Positions 48,987-60,612 of a stretch of 64,000 bases of DNA are shown piece after piece; the first letter of the stretch is position 1, and each line of letters starts with the position of its first letter. The notes under the pieces are model-generated. The model saw only the letters and a list, made by a program, of their open reading frames with translations. It did not search any database and was not told the DNA's origin. The translations under genes and the position numbers were made by a program. Source of the stretch: Spongospora subterranea f. sp. subterranea (taxonomy: Eukaryota > Endomyxa: Phytomyxea > Phytomyxea > Plasmodiophorida). The DNA lies in NCBI GenBank assembly GCA_049724395.1, contig JAUGWO010000067.1, positions 1-64,000 of the forward strand, written 5' to 3'.

Positions 48987-49500
48987 GCAGTTTTATCTGC
49001 TGGACAACGGAACCATGCAACGACCCTACGGTTCCCGTTGACTTCAAGAACGACGCCACCGGATGTCCAGTGTCATTTGAAAACCTGTTCAGTTATATCA
49101 CAACGTTATTAAAGCAAAACACAAACGGTTCAGTTATTCTGCGATACGTCGTCTCGTACAGCACCTACCCCTGCCGAGCTCGCGTTTACCCGATGGATAA
49201 TGAAAGGGATGTTAGAAAATACAACAGACATAGCCGACACGTTGTTTCGCGATGGCAGAACCGGAATTATAAACCCCAGCAGTTGAGCGAACAGATCCGC
49301 GGGCTTCGTGAGTTCAAAATAATGTTAGTCTATGTTAAAAGCGAACCGTGAGATCAGCTTTTTTTACCAACGTTTACGGTCGCGGAGTTTGTCGTTGGAA
49401 AAAAAAGTCCGTTCCGGTGTCCGCGCTTGGCGGTGAGAAGCCAGGGCCTGAGAGAAGTACGGCTTCATCACGTTGATCGAGTAATGGAGGATTTTCCTCG

Positions 49501-51099
49501 TTGCTTCGTGAAATTCGCCGCCTTGAAGATTTGATCTCTGATGATACATTGAACATCAACGAGATCCCTAAATTATTGCAGATCTTAGACGACAATTTGC
49601 TTTCTTTCAATATCGCACTTACCGCAATACAATCTCTTCGCCGAGTTCTCTATTCCCGAGCAGCCGACAATGGCGTTTTGGTACATGAGACAAGCGACAA
49701 TGACGCGGTTCAATGGTTGCAGGCAAAACTAGATTTCTTCATCTCCCTTCTGCTGCGCTGTCTCCACGGCGAGGATGAACGGCTTCATGTTGTTGCAATT
49801 GATTCTTTGATGGATCTGGTCAGCGTGCAGTGCGACATCCGCTCACCCTTTCCTATCGATTTGTTTCTCCGGTTGATCCGCTCGTTGACTGCTAATTCAT
49901 CCATCGGCAAGGCTGGGCGAATGCACTTTCTGAAGGCCTACATGGCTGAGTTCGATGACATTCAATACTGGACCCTTCGAGCATTAAAACTGGCTCTCGA
50001 TGACGTCGATGTGACTCTTGCCAATGTTATTGAATATGACGAGGACGCCTGCTCAGATATGGTTTATGAAAACTCGACATTGATCTTAATCCAGTGCGAA
50101 GTCTTCGTGGGAAAAGAAGAAGAGGCATTATCAGGAAGGTATTTTTCATCTGCAAAAAAGCACGGAAAGGCTGCTCAAGCAAAGTCGCATTCTAACGCGC
50201 TAAATCGTGCATGGAAATCGTTGCTCTGCAGTGAAGATCTACCTCGTTCTTTGATCAAGCTCATACTGTCGAACATGAAGAGTGTGATCATCCCGTGCTT
50301 CAGAGAGCCGCTGATGCTTTGCGATTTTCTCACTGATTCATATCATCACGGTGGCGTCATCACGATTCTGGCGCTGGAAGGTGTATTTATCCTAATAACT
50401 GAACACAATCTCGACTATCCGGATTTCTACAACGATCTGTACGCGGTGTTGACGTCCAGCATTTTTCACGTTAAATATCGCGAACGATTTCTCACACTTG
50501 TTTGGAAATTTCTGCGTTCAAGTCACCTGCCATCATATCTTGTCGCAGCGTTTATCAAAAAGTTTGCCCGCCTTGCAATAACTGCTCCCCCCTCTGGCGC
50601 ATTATTCGCGCTCGCAATCATTTTCAATCTTCTGCGACGTTTTCCTTCATGTCGAGGTCTGCTGGATCGCAAGGTAAACATCGGTCGTTCATCAAAATCA
50701 TAGCCCCAGCTGATCAGTTTCGCAGGACGCGGAATCACCGAATGGCACCGATCCGTATATCGACTCCGAAAAGGTTCCCAAAATGTCAAATGCTATTGAC
50801 AGCAGCTTGTGGGAATTGGTAACTTTGAAATCCCATTATTGTCCAGAAGTCGCTCGTTTAGCATCAAATCTGGACCTCTCCGGTTTACCAATCGTTGATT
50901 TTGATCTAAATACCTATTCGTCGTTCACGTACGAAACGGTTGGTCTCGGAACGTCCCAGCTGTCTCGCTGTTGTTTAACCTGTTCCACCAGTTGATTGCT
51001 AAGCATAAATCGAAGCGTAGGAAGGTCACCATGGCGATCGAGGCCCCAAAGTCACTCTTTCCAAGTTCTCTTTGCGAATACTTTACCATGCCTGTATAA
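49501..51099 (+). CDS. NOC4: Nucleolar complex protein 4 (CBF/MAK21 family)
   Basis: Ribosome biogenesis factor that with NOP14 supports 40S subunit maturation in the nucleolus. The first exon is open from 49501 to about 50674; helical repeats lead to the CBF domain with VITILALEGVFILITEHNLD, YPDFYNDLYAVL, FHVKYRERFLTL and LPSYLVAAFIKKFARLAITA followed by PPSG. An intron then joins LLDRK to DAESPNGTDPYIDSEKVPK, and SNAIDSSLWELVTLKSHYCP follows. A last intron joins FTYETL to IAKHKSKRRKV. The end is FTMPV. The start is unsettled: no ATG is in frame at the beginning of the open exon, while an out-of-frame ATG lies at 49484, so a short 5' exon is likely. Confidence 0.93.
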
Positions 51100-51279
51100 A
51101 CTGTGTAGATTTTTTTTGTTGCCTTGTTTACCCATTTCGCTTCCGGAAAGAGGTTTCTGGTCAGAAAATTAGGTGGGCTGGGCTTCGAACTCTCTAGGCT
51201 ATGTTTGTTTTTGCAATGGCTTTGAACGCTGTGGTATTTACCTACAGACGCAGTATTGCCGACGACGCATGTCTCAGTC

Positions 51280-53228
51280 ATGTACAGTGCGCAGTGGGTT
51301 TCCCGGTTCCTTCTGCGTTACGTGCGCAAGCTGCTGCTGTCGTTTCACCTGGCTGGTACACGTTTCCACAGCGACGGCCGATGGGAGATGTCACAACTCC
51401 GTCTGTTATCGCCAAATATATACGAGAGAATCAATGTTAGCGGGGAAGTGCTCACACCCCGTCTGGTCGACAAGGTTCGCAGCGTCCTGAACGCGAAAGG
51501 ACCGAAGACCTGCCGTGACCTTGGACTGTCGGCGCAGCTCGAGTCGATCGAGCATGTCTCAAACGTCGACTTCAGTGCGCTTCCTGCTTTTGTCAAGGCG
51601 TCTTGTGACCCCCGTCTCGCCGAGCACGCCACTAACAAAGGCTGTAAATTCGCATGCTCTACGGTAACTGATCGTGTTTACCTGTGTGCTCTGATTTTGA
51701 AGTAAACTTGTCAGTCTTCGGTCACTACAGCATTGTCGAACGTTTATTTCGCTGTTGGGCAACATCGCCCAGTCGACACGTCGTACCTTTCGCCATGCTA
51801 CCGAAGATTGCCTAGAAAAATGACCTACGGTGCCAAACTCCCGGCGTCCATTCTCCTCCATCGCTCTTCAGACAAGTTATGGATGATGGATAATAACTCA
51901 ACACCATCTACAGCCGAAAGTCGCATTTTGATGGATTTGGGGAAATCCTTGGAGCATAAGTTAACTTTAGACCATGAATATTATGCCCGTCTTGTTTTGA
52001 AAAATGCAATTGTTGCGCCGCTTCCCGTTTCACAGCCTGGATCATCTGCTGATCTGTTCATCTCTCGACATGAATCTTTCGCTTTTACACAAATAGGAAA
52101 TATCATGGTTAGATCTCAATTGGATTGCTCTGATCCACTTCTTCCTCTTCCTAACCAGACGTTTGATCTCAAAACACGCGCCGTGGTTGCTGTGCGCCAC
52201 AATCTCTCAACCTATGAACAACATCTTGCCTATGAAATTTCCACATTAAAAGGAGAATTCAATTCTTTTGAAAGAGAACTTTACGACTTGTCCAGGACCG
52301 CGATGCTCAAATACTCATTTCAGGTCGGTGCTTGATATTTTGCAAATCTTTCTTCACACTCCTTTTAGGTACGCCTGGGAAGGATGCATGGGGTTTTTAT
52401 TGCATACCACAACACGAGCAAATTTTTCGGGTCGGTTATTTGGTTTTTATGATGATATCACATTAATTGACCTGAATATGGCACCATCTAGGTTCGAATA
52501 TCTTTCGCTTGAAGAAATGGATAGAATTCTCTTCGGAGATTCTCGTGCTGCTGATCGGATGTTCGACATTTCCGTCAAGTTGCTCGAAAGAATGCTATCC
52601 GAAATCGTGAATGATTTTTCCAATGAACAAGCGTTGAAGCTTACTTTTCGGGCTCCACAGTCACCACTGGGTTTGTCGACATGAAATTCTCAATTTTGAA
52701 ACACATTTTTTTATCTGTAATGATCAGGGCGTCTTCAGGTATACGTTGAACTAGACCCTCGGATGAGCGACAAATTGACAGAGGAAGAGCTTCACCGCCG
52801 CTTAAAAGATGAATTCGGATTAATTATGCCCGAGGGAGCCACTATTGGAGCGGCACAAACCAGATATGATGAATGTCTCAAGGAGAGCGAGCTTCAGGTA
52901 AACCATGCGGATTCATTATCGGTTTTGTTAAGAATTTGCTTAGTCGCAAGTTTCATATGACATTCTTCCACTTTATGAAAAAGCATCTGCAGGCAGATTA
53001 TTCCTCTATACCTTGAGCGTTGATAATTTTATCAATGGCAAGAAAATCGAGTCCCACAAGGATTGGCTGAGGTTGAGCAGTCCCAGATCGAAGCTCACAA
53101 CACAATATCGGTTTCTCAACGAAACGTCACTTGGTCCGTTATGCATCGCCAGAGAATACTGGTATGCGATGAAAGAAGGAGATCGAGATGGGAAAGACCA
53201 TGGACCCAGGCTTTTCATGTATAAATAA
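51280..53228 (+). CDS. PET127: PET127-type mitochondrial RNA processing/turnover protein
   Basis: Family related to PD-(D/E)XK nucleases, acting in mitochondrial RNA 5' processing and degradation. The ATG at 51280 opens a basic amphipathic leader (MYSAQWVSRFLLRYVRKLLL) resembling a mitochondrial presequence. The conserved regions are LPAFVKASCDPRLAEHA, RPVDTSYLS, YGAKLPASILLHRSSDKLWM, AESRILMDLGKSLEHKLT, QTFDLKTRAVVAVRH and SFERELYDLSRTAMLKYSFQ. The next exon, after an intron of about 45 nt, reads VRLGRMHGVFIAYHNTSKFF, then YLSLEEMDRILFG and a C-terminal region ending MYK. At least five introns are present. PET127 is known from fungi and several protists but not animals, which supports the placement of the organism. 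Confidence 0.9.
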
Positions 53229-54762
53229 CTCGTTTAACTTCATTTGAACAATGTGAGCGTTGTTGCCGACATATTCCTACGGTACGTTCTAGACTACCCT
53301 ACTCAGGTGCTCCATTCACCGCTCAGTCGACTATTACGAACCATAGAGGTGCCAGATGTGCATGGTACTGTAATCTTCGGTTTTTTTTTCAACAACGGGC
53401 GTAGGAGCTATATGAATCACTTAATTTTCTTGAAACGACTACTGTAGGTCCCAGAGAAATGGCCAGACGGAAATCGTTATCAAAATACGTTATCGATGTG
53501 ATGTGGTATTTTGTCACCTAAATCGTTGTCGATTCCGTGACCTCCAATGCAGTTGCTGCCGCGTTGGTACAGGTTTGCCACGATCTAGGAAAGTGACTAC
53601 GAGTTCTGAAGTGACGACGATCCAGGGAAGGTGACGAAGGTTCATCAGCAATTCGTTGATCCGGTTTGTTGGTAACGAATAGTCGAAGGTCTTTCGCAAT
53701 CCGATACATTCATCAGTCCTTGTGCCTGCAACTCGAACGGGCAAATATACATGACCGACATCTTGCCATAATATTGGCGATGCTAGACTCTTTCATGACG
53801 ATTGAAACCCCTGCTGGACATTGCAAAAGGAGCCGCGATTTGTGAAAAATTAACCTGGCTTGTTGAGATTGTGGCATCGTAGGCAGTGATGCGTTGTGTA
53901 TGGCAGCACCAAGTTTCACAAAGTTGTCTGCGCTGTATGTGAATGCACAGAGAAAAGGATACAGAGATCACAGGTTCTACAACTAACAGATTCTGCATCA
54001 GGCTGATGAACGAGACGAGACGGTGCTACAGCATCTACCCCATCTTCAGCATGATGAAGCCTGTCGCGTTGTCAGCATGATTATCCCCTTAATCATGCGC
54101 TGTATTACCATCTCATCTCGTTTACCACGTGCTGCAGAATGACAGCTGTTCAACATATTCTGTTTGTACTGTGTTGAATTTACATGTTGTACAGTGCAGA
54201 TCATTGCGCTTCACTGTTTCGATGAACAAGCACGATCTTCCTATGAAAGTGATCACTGCGTTCGGGCACCACAGCACCTTCAAAACAAGCGGAGACGTTG
54301 CCTCAGAAGCGAAGCTGATACAAACGCAAGTTTCAGAAACCGTTTGAATGGTTACAGCACCTTTGATTACATCTGCTTCTTTGTTTTCGACCATTGTTGA
54401 ATTAGTTTGTTAATACGCATGTATCCACTTCGAAAGGTATGCCTGTCTCCAGATACCGTCCTTTGGGAAACACCTGCCAATCTAAAATTGTCGCATAACA
54501 GCATTTCCAACGCCCCTGCCAAAAGCTGATTATTTCCCATTTCCCCTTCATCGATGGAAGCTGAATGAATGTCAAGGACGGGTGGTCAGGGGTTCCGCAC
54601 CAAAGTCCGCAACAATCTTTGGCAACTCCGTGGTTGCCAGACGCACTGTTCGGTTCGGCAACCAAGAAGGTTCGTCGAGGCCAATTCTCTTTGGTAAATC
54701 GTCTTCGATCCATCGACGTCGACGCTCAACTTTGTTTCCCCTTTTTGCGTCGAGGAGTACAC
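53229..54762. other. Intergenic, decayed sequence
   Basis: Overlapping short ORFs on both strands (for example 53713-53919 and 54122-54394, minus strand) with no recognisable family. A cysteine-containing stretch near 53750 might be a decayed transposase. Nothing firmer can be said. Confidence 0.3.
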
Positions 54763-55114
54763 TCTCAAAAATGCCCAGCCATGTGAAGGCAAGCGACGAT
54801 TGAACCGAAATTGACATCAAAATAGCCTTGTGCGATATTCGTACTACATTACGAATAGCCTATTTCTCCCTGACTTTCCCCTAAAAAACGAAACTCCATT
54901 TGATGCGAACTGTGTGACGCAATGAGATATGGTCATTAGAAACCTGGTCCAACATTATGAAAAGAATTGCGTCACACAGTTCGATAAAATGGCGTTTTGT
55001 TTTTTTAGGGGAAAGTCAGGTCGGAATAGGATATTCGTAATACATTACGAAGATCTCACAAGGCTATTAGATGTCAATTTCGGTTCAATCGTCGCATGGC
55101 TGGGCATTTTTGAG
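54763..55114. repeat. Fold-back element, arms about 150-160 bp
   Basis: The left arm (54763 to about 54923, beginning ctcaaaaatgcccagccatg) is the reverse complement of the right arm (about 54966-55114, ending catggctgggcatttttgag), with scattered mismatches and small indels, around a spacer of about 42 nt. Both arms include gacgattgaaccgaaattga and ctgactttcccctaaaaaa. It looks like a non-autonomous MITE or fold-back DNA element with no coding potential. Confidence 0.82.
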
Positions 55115-56597
55115 TCGCTCACAATGCAGGGATGCAATAGAAAGATCAGGTCCCGTTGTCCCTTTGGCCACTCCGATGCGGCTATGTGAGTGTCGACACC
55201 AAATGAATGATAAACAACATTTGCTCCTTCCCAATGAACAAGTTCATCATTTTTATAAAACCACTGTTTCATCGTTATCTCCCGTCTGCCATTCATTAAA
55301 GCCAGTGATGTTGACTGTTTCTGTCGAGGTTGTCTCCGAACCTCTCAATGTTCGTCCAATATCAAATATTTTCTTCTAGTGCTGGTAATATCTCACGCTG
55401 TCGCCAGTTTCTTTCGCTGGTGGAAAATAACAGTCCATGTCGTCCGCTGTGTTCCAACAATGGATGAGATACATGAACCGACGGCACGTATTGCAGTACG
55501 TCCTTACTTCTCTTTGTGAACTCAACGGTTTTCTTATTCCGATTTTTTTTGCAACTGACCAATCGCCTCCTTATGATCCTTGTATTAACAGAGTATTGCG
55601 GGACGATTGTCCTTGAAAAGATTGACAGGTCGCCGGTGGTGGTGCCATTAGCATTTCCTTTCCACCGTTGTAGATAATATCTGATACTGACTCGACGAGT
55701 GCAACAGACCTTTTGAAATTGTTGAAAAGTCTGTTGGGTACTTCGGCTTCGTCAACCAAATCACTACGGCGATGCGCTCTGTTGGCAATACCTTCGTTGA
55801 TGATCACCATAAAAATTGCCCTCAGAACAAGTTTGGTCTCGAAAGGCAAATTTATGAGAGGAAAGAACACTTGCGCCAGATAATCTGTAGCTCCATCCAC
55901 TCCACCTTTTGTCTTGAAATAAAGCGATTGAGAACAGTGCTTGAAGGTTTTGACTGGTTTCATCGGTCCATTCAGCTCATTCTCATCTCGAATTATTCGC
56001 CAAAATCTGTAATGTGACATGATAAATATCTGATTCAGTTATGTTAACCTATTGTGGTATTACGACGTTTTGAGCGATGTCCATATTGTGGGCCCACGAT
56101 AGCACATGATCAGCAATGCTCGATAGCGCAGCCGCTACTTTGAATCCATTCGTTGATTAGCACTGTGATATCTGACAGACAATAGGGTGTCATTTAGGGA
56201 ATCGACATTGCTTACGGAAATTCAGCAATTGTTCGATATTTTTCTGTCTCCTTTCACGCAGGTGGCCCAAGTTCGGTTTGCGGTTTCTGAATCGCTCTTC
56301 TTTTGTCGCTGCTGTAAGGTTTGTTTTCCGTTGACGTAAGAACAAGGGTCAGGAAAAACGGTTGATTGATATTGGCTACGTGGAATATTTTACATTTCTG
56401 GGGTTTTTTAACGAGAGTTTGAAATTGCATATCCTGTTCTCTATATATTTCTTCACACCTTGTCATCATCAAATCAATTTCTCGTTGTTGCGCTTTGAAA
56501 AACTAATTACATTGCATTTTTTTCTGATTATTCTGAGATCTTTCGGCAACTGGCTGTGATTGTTGTAATTTGAGGCAACTTGTATTACTGTTTTCTT
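55115..56597. other. Intergenic region, no supported gene
   Basis: A minus-strand ORF at 55571-56020 (149 codons) is the longest and has no recognised domain. The region approaching 56597 is AT-rich, as expected for the 3' flank of the secreted repeat protein gene on the minus strand. Confidence 0.3.
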
Positions 56598-57974
56598 CTA
56601 ATTGGTAGGCAACTGGCTTTCATTCTCTTCATTGGCTTTTTTCACAAAACGGTATGCTTCTCTGAGCACTTTATCCAAGTCGTGGAATAACACCTCTTCT
56701 TGATCGTGACCGTTGAGTTCAAAACGGCGAACACGTTCCTGAACAAATTTCAACGCACTGACAAGCAGATCATTGTCACATTGTGGGGACCCCTTGAGGA
56801 TTTCTTGTTTGAAATTCTCTATCCCAGAAGTTGTGAGACTCTCTTTGTCAAAAAAAAGGGACAGCAGGCGTGTATTTTCATAAATAATCTTCTGACTTGC
56901 TTCGAAGTCGTCGTCCAGCAATTCAGTTTGATCCAGCTCTTGGCCCTCGTTCTTTATCGGTTTTTGGTTGTCAATTTGATCCAGCTCTTGGTCCTCGTTC
57001 TTGATCGGTTTTTGGTTGTCAATTTGATCCAGCTCTTGGTTCTCGTTCTTGATCGGTTTTTGGTTGTCAATTTGATCCAGCTCTTGGTCCTCGTTCTTGA
57101 TCGGTTTTTGGTTGTCAATTTGATCCAGCTCTTGGTCCTCGTCCTTGATCGGTTTTTGGTTGTCAATCTGATCCAGCTCTTGGTCCTCGTTCTTGATCGG
57201 TTTTTGGTTGTCAATTTGATCCAGCTCTTGGTCCTCGTTCTTGATCGGTTTTTTGTTGTCAATCTGATCCAGCTCTTGGTCCTCGTTCTTGATCGGTTTT
57301 TGGTTGTCAATCTGATCCAGCTCTTGGTCCTCGTTCTTGATCGGTTTTTGGTTGTCAATTTGATCCAGGTCTTGGTCCTCGTTCTTGATCGGTTTTTTGT
57401 TGTCAATTTGATCCAGGTCTTGGTCCTCGTTCTTGATCGGTTTTTTGTTGTCAATTTGATCCAGCTCTTGGTCCTCGTTCTTGATCGGTTTTTGGTTGTC
57501 AATCTGATCCAGCTCTTGGTCCTCGTTCTTGATCGGTTTTTGGTTGTCAATCTGATCCAGCTCTTGGTCCTCGTTCTTGATCGGTTTTTGGTTGTCAATC
57601 TGATCCAGCTCTTGGTCCTCGTTCTTGATCGGTTTTTGGTTGTCAATTTGATCCAGCTCTTGGTCCTCGTTCTTGATCGGTTTTTGGTTGTCAATTTGAT
57701 CCAGCTCTTGGTCCTCGTTCTTGATCGGTTTTTGGTTGTCAATTTGATCCAGCTCTTGGTCCTCGTTCTTTATCGGTTTTCGGTTGTCAATTTGATCCAG
57801 CTCTTGGTATTCGTTCTTTATCGGTTTTCGGTTATCATCATTCTGCCCTATTTCATTGAGATCAACAGGCTGGTGTTCTTGACGCAGTTGGGTCTCATCG
57901 TCCTTTAGTCCAATCCCTTGTGCAACACCGAACACTAGAGCGATTCCAAAGACGAAAATCATTGACACCTTCAT
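56598..57974 (-). CDS. Secreted protein with 19 tandem 16-residue repeats
   Basis: Single-exon gene, 458 residues. Residues 1-20 (MKVSMIFVFGIALVFGVAQG) are a clear signal peptide, so the product is probably secreted or surface-bound. Residues 47-350 are 19 contiguous copies of a 16-residue unit, DNQKPIKNEDQELDQI, highly charged, with only a few variants (R, K or Q at position 3; E, Y, N or G around position 10). Residues 351-458 form a non-repetitive, helical C-terminal domain with one cysteine. The family is unknown. The architecture (signal peptide, polar repeats, small C-terminal domain) resembles adhesins, cell-surface antigens or matrix proteins. A plus-strand frame is open across the same repeats, but this is a by-product of the stop-free 48-bp unit. 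Confidence 0.85.
   Translation of the reverse strand: MKVSMIFVFGIALVFGVAQGIGLKDDETQLRQEHQPVDLNEIGQNDDNRKPIKNEYQELDQIDNRKPIKNEDQELDQIDNQKPIKNEDQELDQIDNQKPIKNEDQELDQIDNQKPIKNEDQELDQIDNQKPIKNEDQELDQIDNQKPIKNEDQELDQIDNQKPIKNEDQELDQIDNKKPIKNEDQDLDQIDNKKPIKNEDQDLDQIDNQKPIKNEDQELDQIDNQKPIKNEDQELDQIDNKKPIKNEDQELDQIDNQKPIKNEDQELDQIDNQKPIKDEDQELDQIDNQKPIKNEDQELDQIDNQKPIKNENQELDQIDNQKPIKNEDQELDQIDNQKPIKNEGQELDQTELLDDDFEASQKIIYENTRLLSLFFDKESLTTSGIENFKQEILKGSPQCDNDLLVSALKFVQERVRRFELNGHDQEEVLFHDLDKVLREAYRFVKKANEENESQLPTN
56925..57836. repeat. 48-bp coding minisatellite, 19 copies
   Basis: Tandem 48-bp units (core tcaatttgatccagctcttg ... atcggtttttggttg on the plus strand) lie in perfect phase with the 16-residue protein repeat. 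Units are nearly identical in DNA as well as protein, implying recent expansion or gene conversion. Copy number probably varies between strains. Confidence 0.95.
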
Positions 57975-59585
57975 AGTTCAAACAATACTACTATGATTGA
58001 AAAGGTAGATGACGGGATCCTGCCCCGTCACCACTCCCCAGTCAAATGCCGCCGTATACTGACAAGCGCCACAGGTGCACTGTTGTACCGTAGTTTTGCG
58101 GACTGCGGCTGAACAGCCCCGCAAACCCTTAACTCCGTGAGTCGGAGTCCTGCTTACAGCTCCATGTTTTTCACCACCTTTAAGAGGGTCCACTGACTCC
58201 TGTTCCTGCGTATCAGTTGAATCACTTTGCGATTCTCTTTGAGATTACGAACATGGTATTGACTATTTGCCGATTTCTGCAAGTGTGATTACTGAATTTG
58301 AGGTCTCAGGTTTACGATAATGCGTGCAAGGTGACGATAGATAAGCCTCCTCCCCTAAAAAATTGTGTTTCTGTTCCGCAATCATTTCCATTTGATCTGC
58401 CGATGGGTAAGGTAAAGCCAATCTCTGCCGCGGGGGACCGTGGCAGCTTGATGTCAGTTGTACGAGTCGACCAGCCTGGCAAAAAAAATTAAAATCTCAT
58501 TCTGTCACTGCGGAGTTGCAGCATTTGAAGGTGGTCGCTTTATGGTCGACCTTAGTCGGAGTGGATAAGGAAGCAGCGTCTGCTCATGATGCCACTCGCC
58601 TTGCTCAGATTCAATTTCGTGAAGATCACATTCGTCGAAAGCAGGAGTGCCACGATTACGCAATGTGGCAAAAATTGAAAGCAGCATCAACGATGGTAAA
58701 ATATTCAAGGTGCCAGTTATCTCCCTGCCATCATGACGGCCCAAGGAGTTGACATGGCACGCGAGATCAATGATGATAGCGTTTTTTTTTTGCATTTTGT
58801 TGCATCCCCAGTTAGGACGTAACGATTTCGGTATATTCTCGTCCGTTTTTGGACATCTTGTCAAGCCAGAATCGAGACTGGCTTCGCAAGGAAAAGATTT
58901 ACAAATGGATTGACGTTGTGAGCTCTGTCACAAAGGACGACGTCTTGAAGTTTGTACCAGAGTCTAAACTGTCCATTCTTGAAGCAGGGTCAGGCGACAC
59001 TAAGGTCTTCAAGAAAATCCTTTCTGAGTACAAATCGAAAGCGGACGGTTTCAGCTGCAACCAACAGCAAATGACTTTATTGATCAACGATGGAAAATTT
59101 TCTTGTCAAAAGGCAGCTAATTTATCGTATACAAAAAAACAGGTCATGTACGTCAAGATCAACCAGGAGAAATCCCAGATGCCGGGCCGAAAAGGAAACT
59201 AGGAGCCCCTACTCGTTATGAGGAGCAGTGTGATTGGTTGGGAAACCTTATCATTTCACGTTTGCAGCGAGGAGAGCCAATGACACGTGAAGAGGCTTGT
59301 TCCGCAACGGTGATTCGGTGGAGTAAATCGAACGATGTCGACTACACATTATCACCTCATTTCACTTTTGACCACAAAAGTTTGACCTCCAAATGGGAAC
59401 AAATCCTGTGGTCTTATTCCGTGGTCTGCAGTTGACGTTGGCGGAGACGGCGCAGATCCAGTCGCAGGTTTTGAAGGAATCGGAGGTGTGGTAGTCGGTC
59501 GCATTGCGGCGCGAACCCAGTCCTCCCGCGCATTTATCCGGTCATGCGTTCGTCCTTCATGTGTTCCTCCAGATGTTCTGCTTTA
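57975..59585. other. Unassigned region with possible decayed ORFs
   Basis: Plus-strand ORFs at 58298-58492, 58516-58752, 58849-59202 and 59238-59435 follow each other. The phrase APTRYEEQCDWL followed by GEPMTREEAC near 59205-59300 is reminiscent of the start of a helix-turn-helix transposase region, but I cannot name it. They could be exons of one gene or decayed mobile DNA. The first about 200 bp next to 57974 presumably hold the promoter of the secreted protein. Confidence 0.3.
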
Positions 59586-60265
59586 TCATGTTTTTTTCAG
59601 TCGGAATTTGATACAACGGTTGTTAAAATTTTGACCAACATAACTGGACGCGGTGACCGGCATATTCAACCACGTCCTGGGGGGCGTTTCTCGTTGACGA
59701 CGGCCGAGTGTCGGACATGAATCTGCAATGTGGCCAACATCGCAGTACTGCTGGCCGACTCCGGTTGGGAAACCGGAGCCGTCGCGACTCACAAATTCCG
59801 TAAAGGGATTGAATGCTGACATTCAGGATCTACTGATGATGTTTGCTCACAAGGACGACCTGCACGAGCTTGAAAGACAGGCAAATGAATGCGCCAACCG
59901 CATTCTAACCCGACACTGTTGTCATGGCGACAACAAGATTTTCTCCGGCAGACAATCACGCTCCGTTGGACATCGGCGCAAGCATCGCTGCTGTTCGCAT
60001 GCAGATGACCGACATAAATCACGCTCAACCCCGCGGGGACGGCTCACCGCGGCGGAGCGCCAGCCACGGTTCGATCATGGCCTATGCCTTTATTGTGGTG
60101 GAGCTGGCCACATCGCAGATTCATGTCCGACACTGGGCCGCCGTAAACGACAACGGTTGCTCTGTATTTTGAACAACGCCCCAGGACGTGATTGAATATG
60201 CCGGTCACCACGTCCGTTGTTCAAAATACAGAGCAACCGTTGTATCAAATTCCGACTGAAACAAA
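59586..60265. mobile_element. Retrotransposon Gag fossils, two fragments in inverted orientation
   Basis: Two Gag-like fragments point at each other. The plus-strand one (within 59728-60195) ends in a CCHC zinc knuckle, CLYCGGAGHIADSC, typical of LTR retrotransposon Gag proteins. The minus-strand one (59586-59822) carries the related GHIADSCPTLGRR segment. The flanks around 59600-59740 and 60105-60265 are inverted repeats of each other. No protease, reverse transcriptase or integrase and no LTR were seen. These are broken remnants. Confidence 0.65.
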
Positions 60266-60612
60266 CATCCACTCTCCTCCTTCGTTCACGCAGAGTGTCA
60301 AACCGATGGCGCAAAGTCTGATACTGTATTTGAACGTACATTTTAATGTATTTACAGGGACTGCGTACTGTGTGGATCACAATCGAGTCGGGCACCGCCC
60401 CATGTACATCCACTCTGACATGTTGTCGTCACCCCGTGTACTGTATACTCATACGTACAGCTGCACAGCGAAAGGGGTCGCTCCGCTTTCGAATCGTGAT
60501 GGCGTCATACAATGTACACCAGCACGGTTCCTCTCTTGTATCATCAGCTCATGTGAGGAACACTATTGTAAAACACTTTATCGCTCGTGTCGAAGACGTT
60601 CGCTGCCTGCCA

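Noticed and set aside
56954-57742. 262-codon minus-strand ORF of TTKNRSRTRTKSWI repeats
   Set aside because: A second reading frame of the same minisatellite, open for the same reason.
56700-57908. 402-codon plus-strand ORF of hydrophobic 16-residue repeats (LIQLLVLVLDRFLVVN)
   Set aside because: It is antisense to the secreted repeat protein. The 48-bp unit has no stop in this frame, so a long ORF arises automatically. It has no promoter or signal of its own, and the minus frame has a signal peptide and a unique C-terminal domain.
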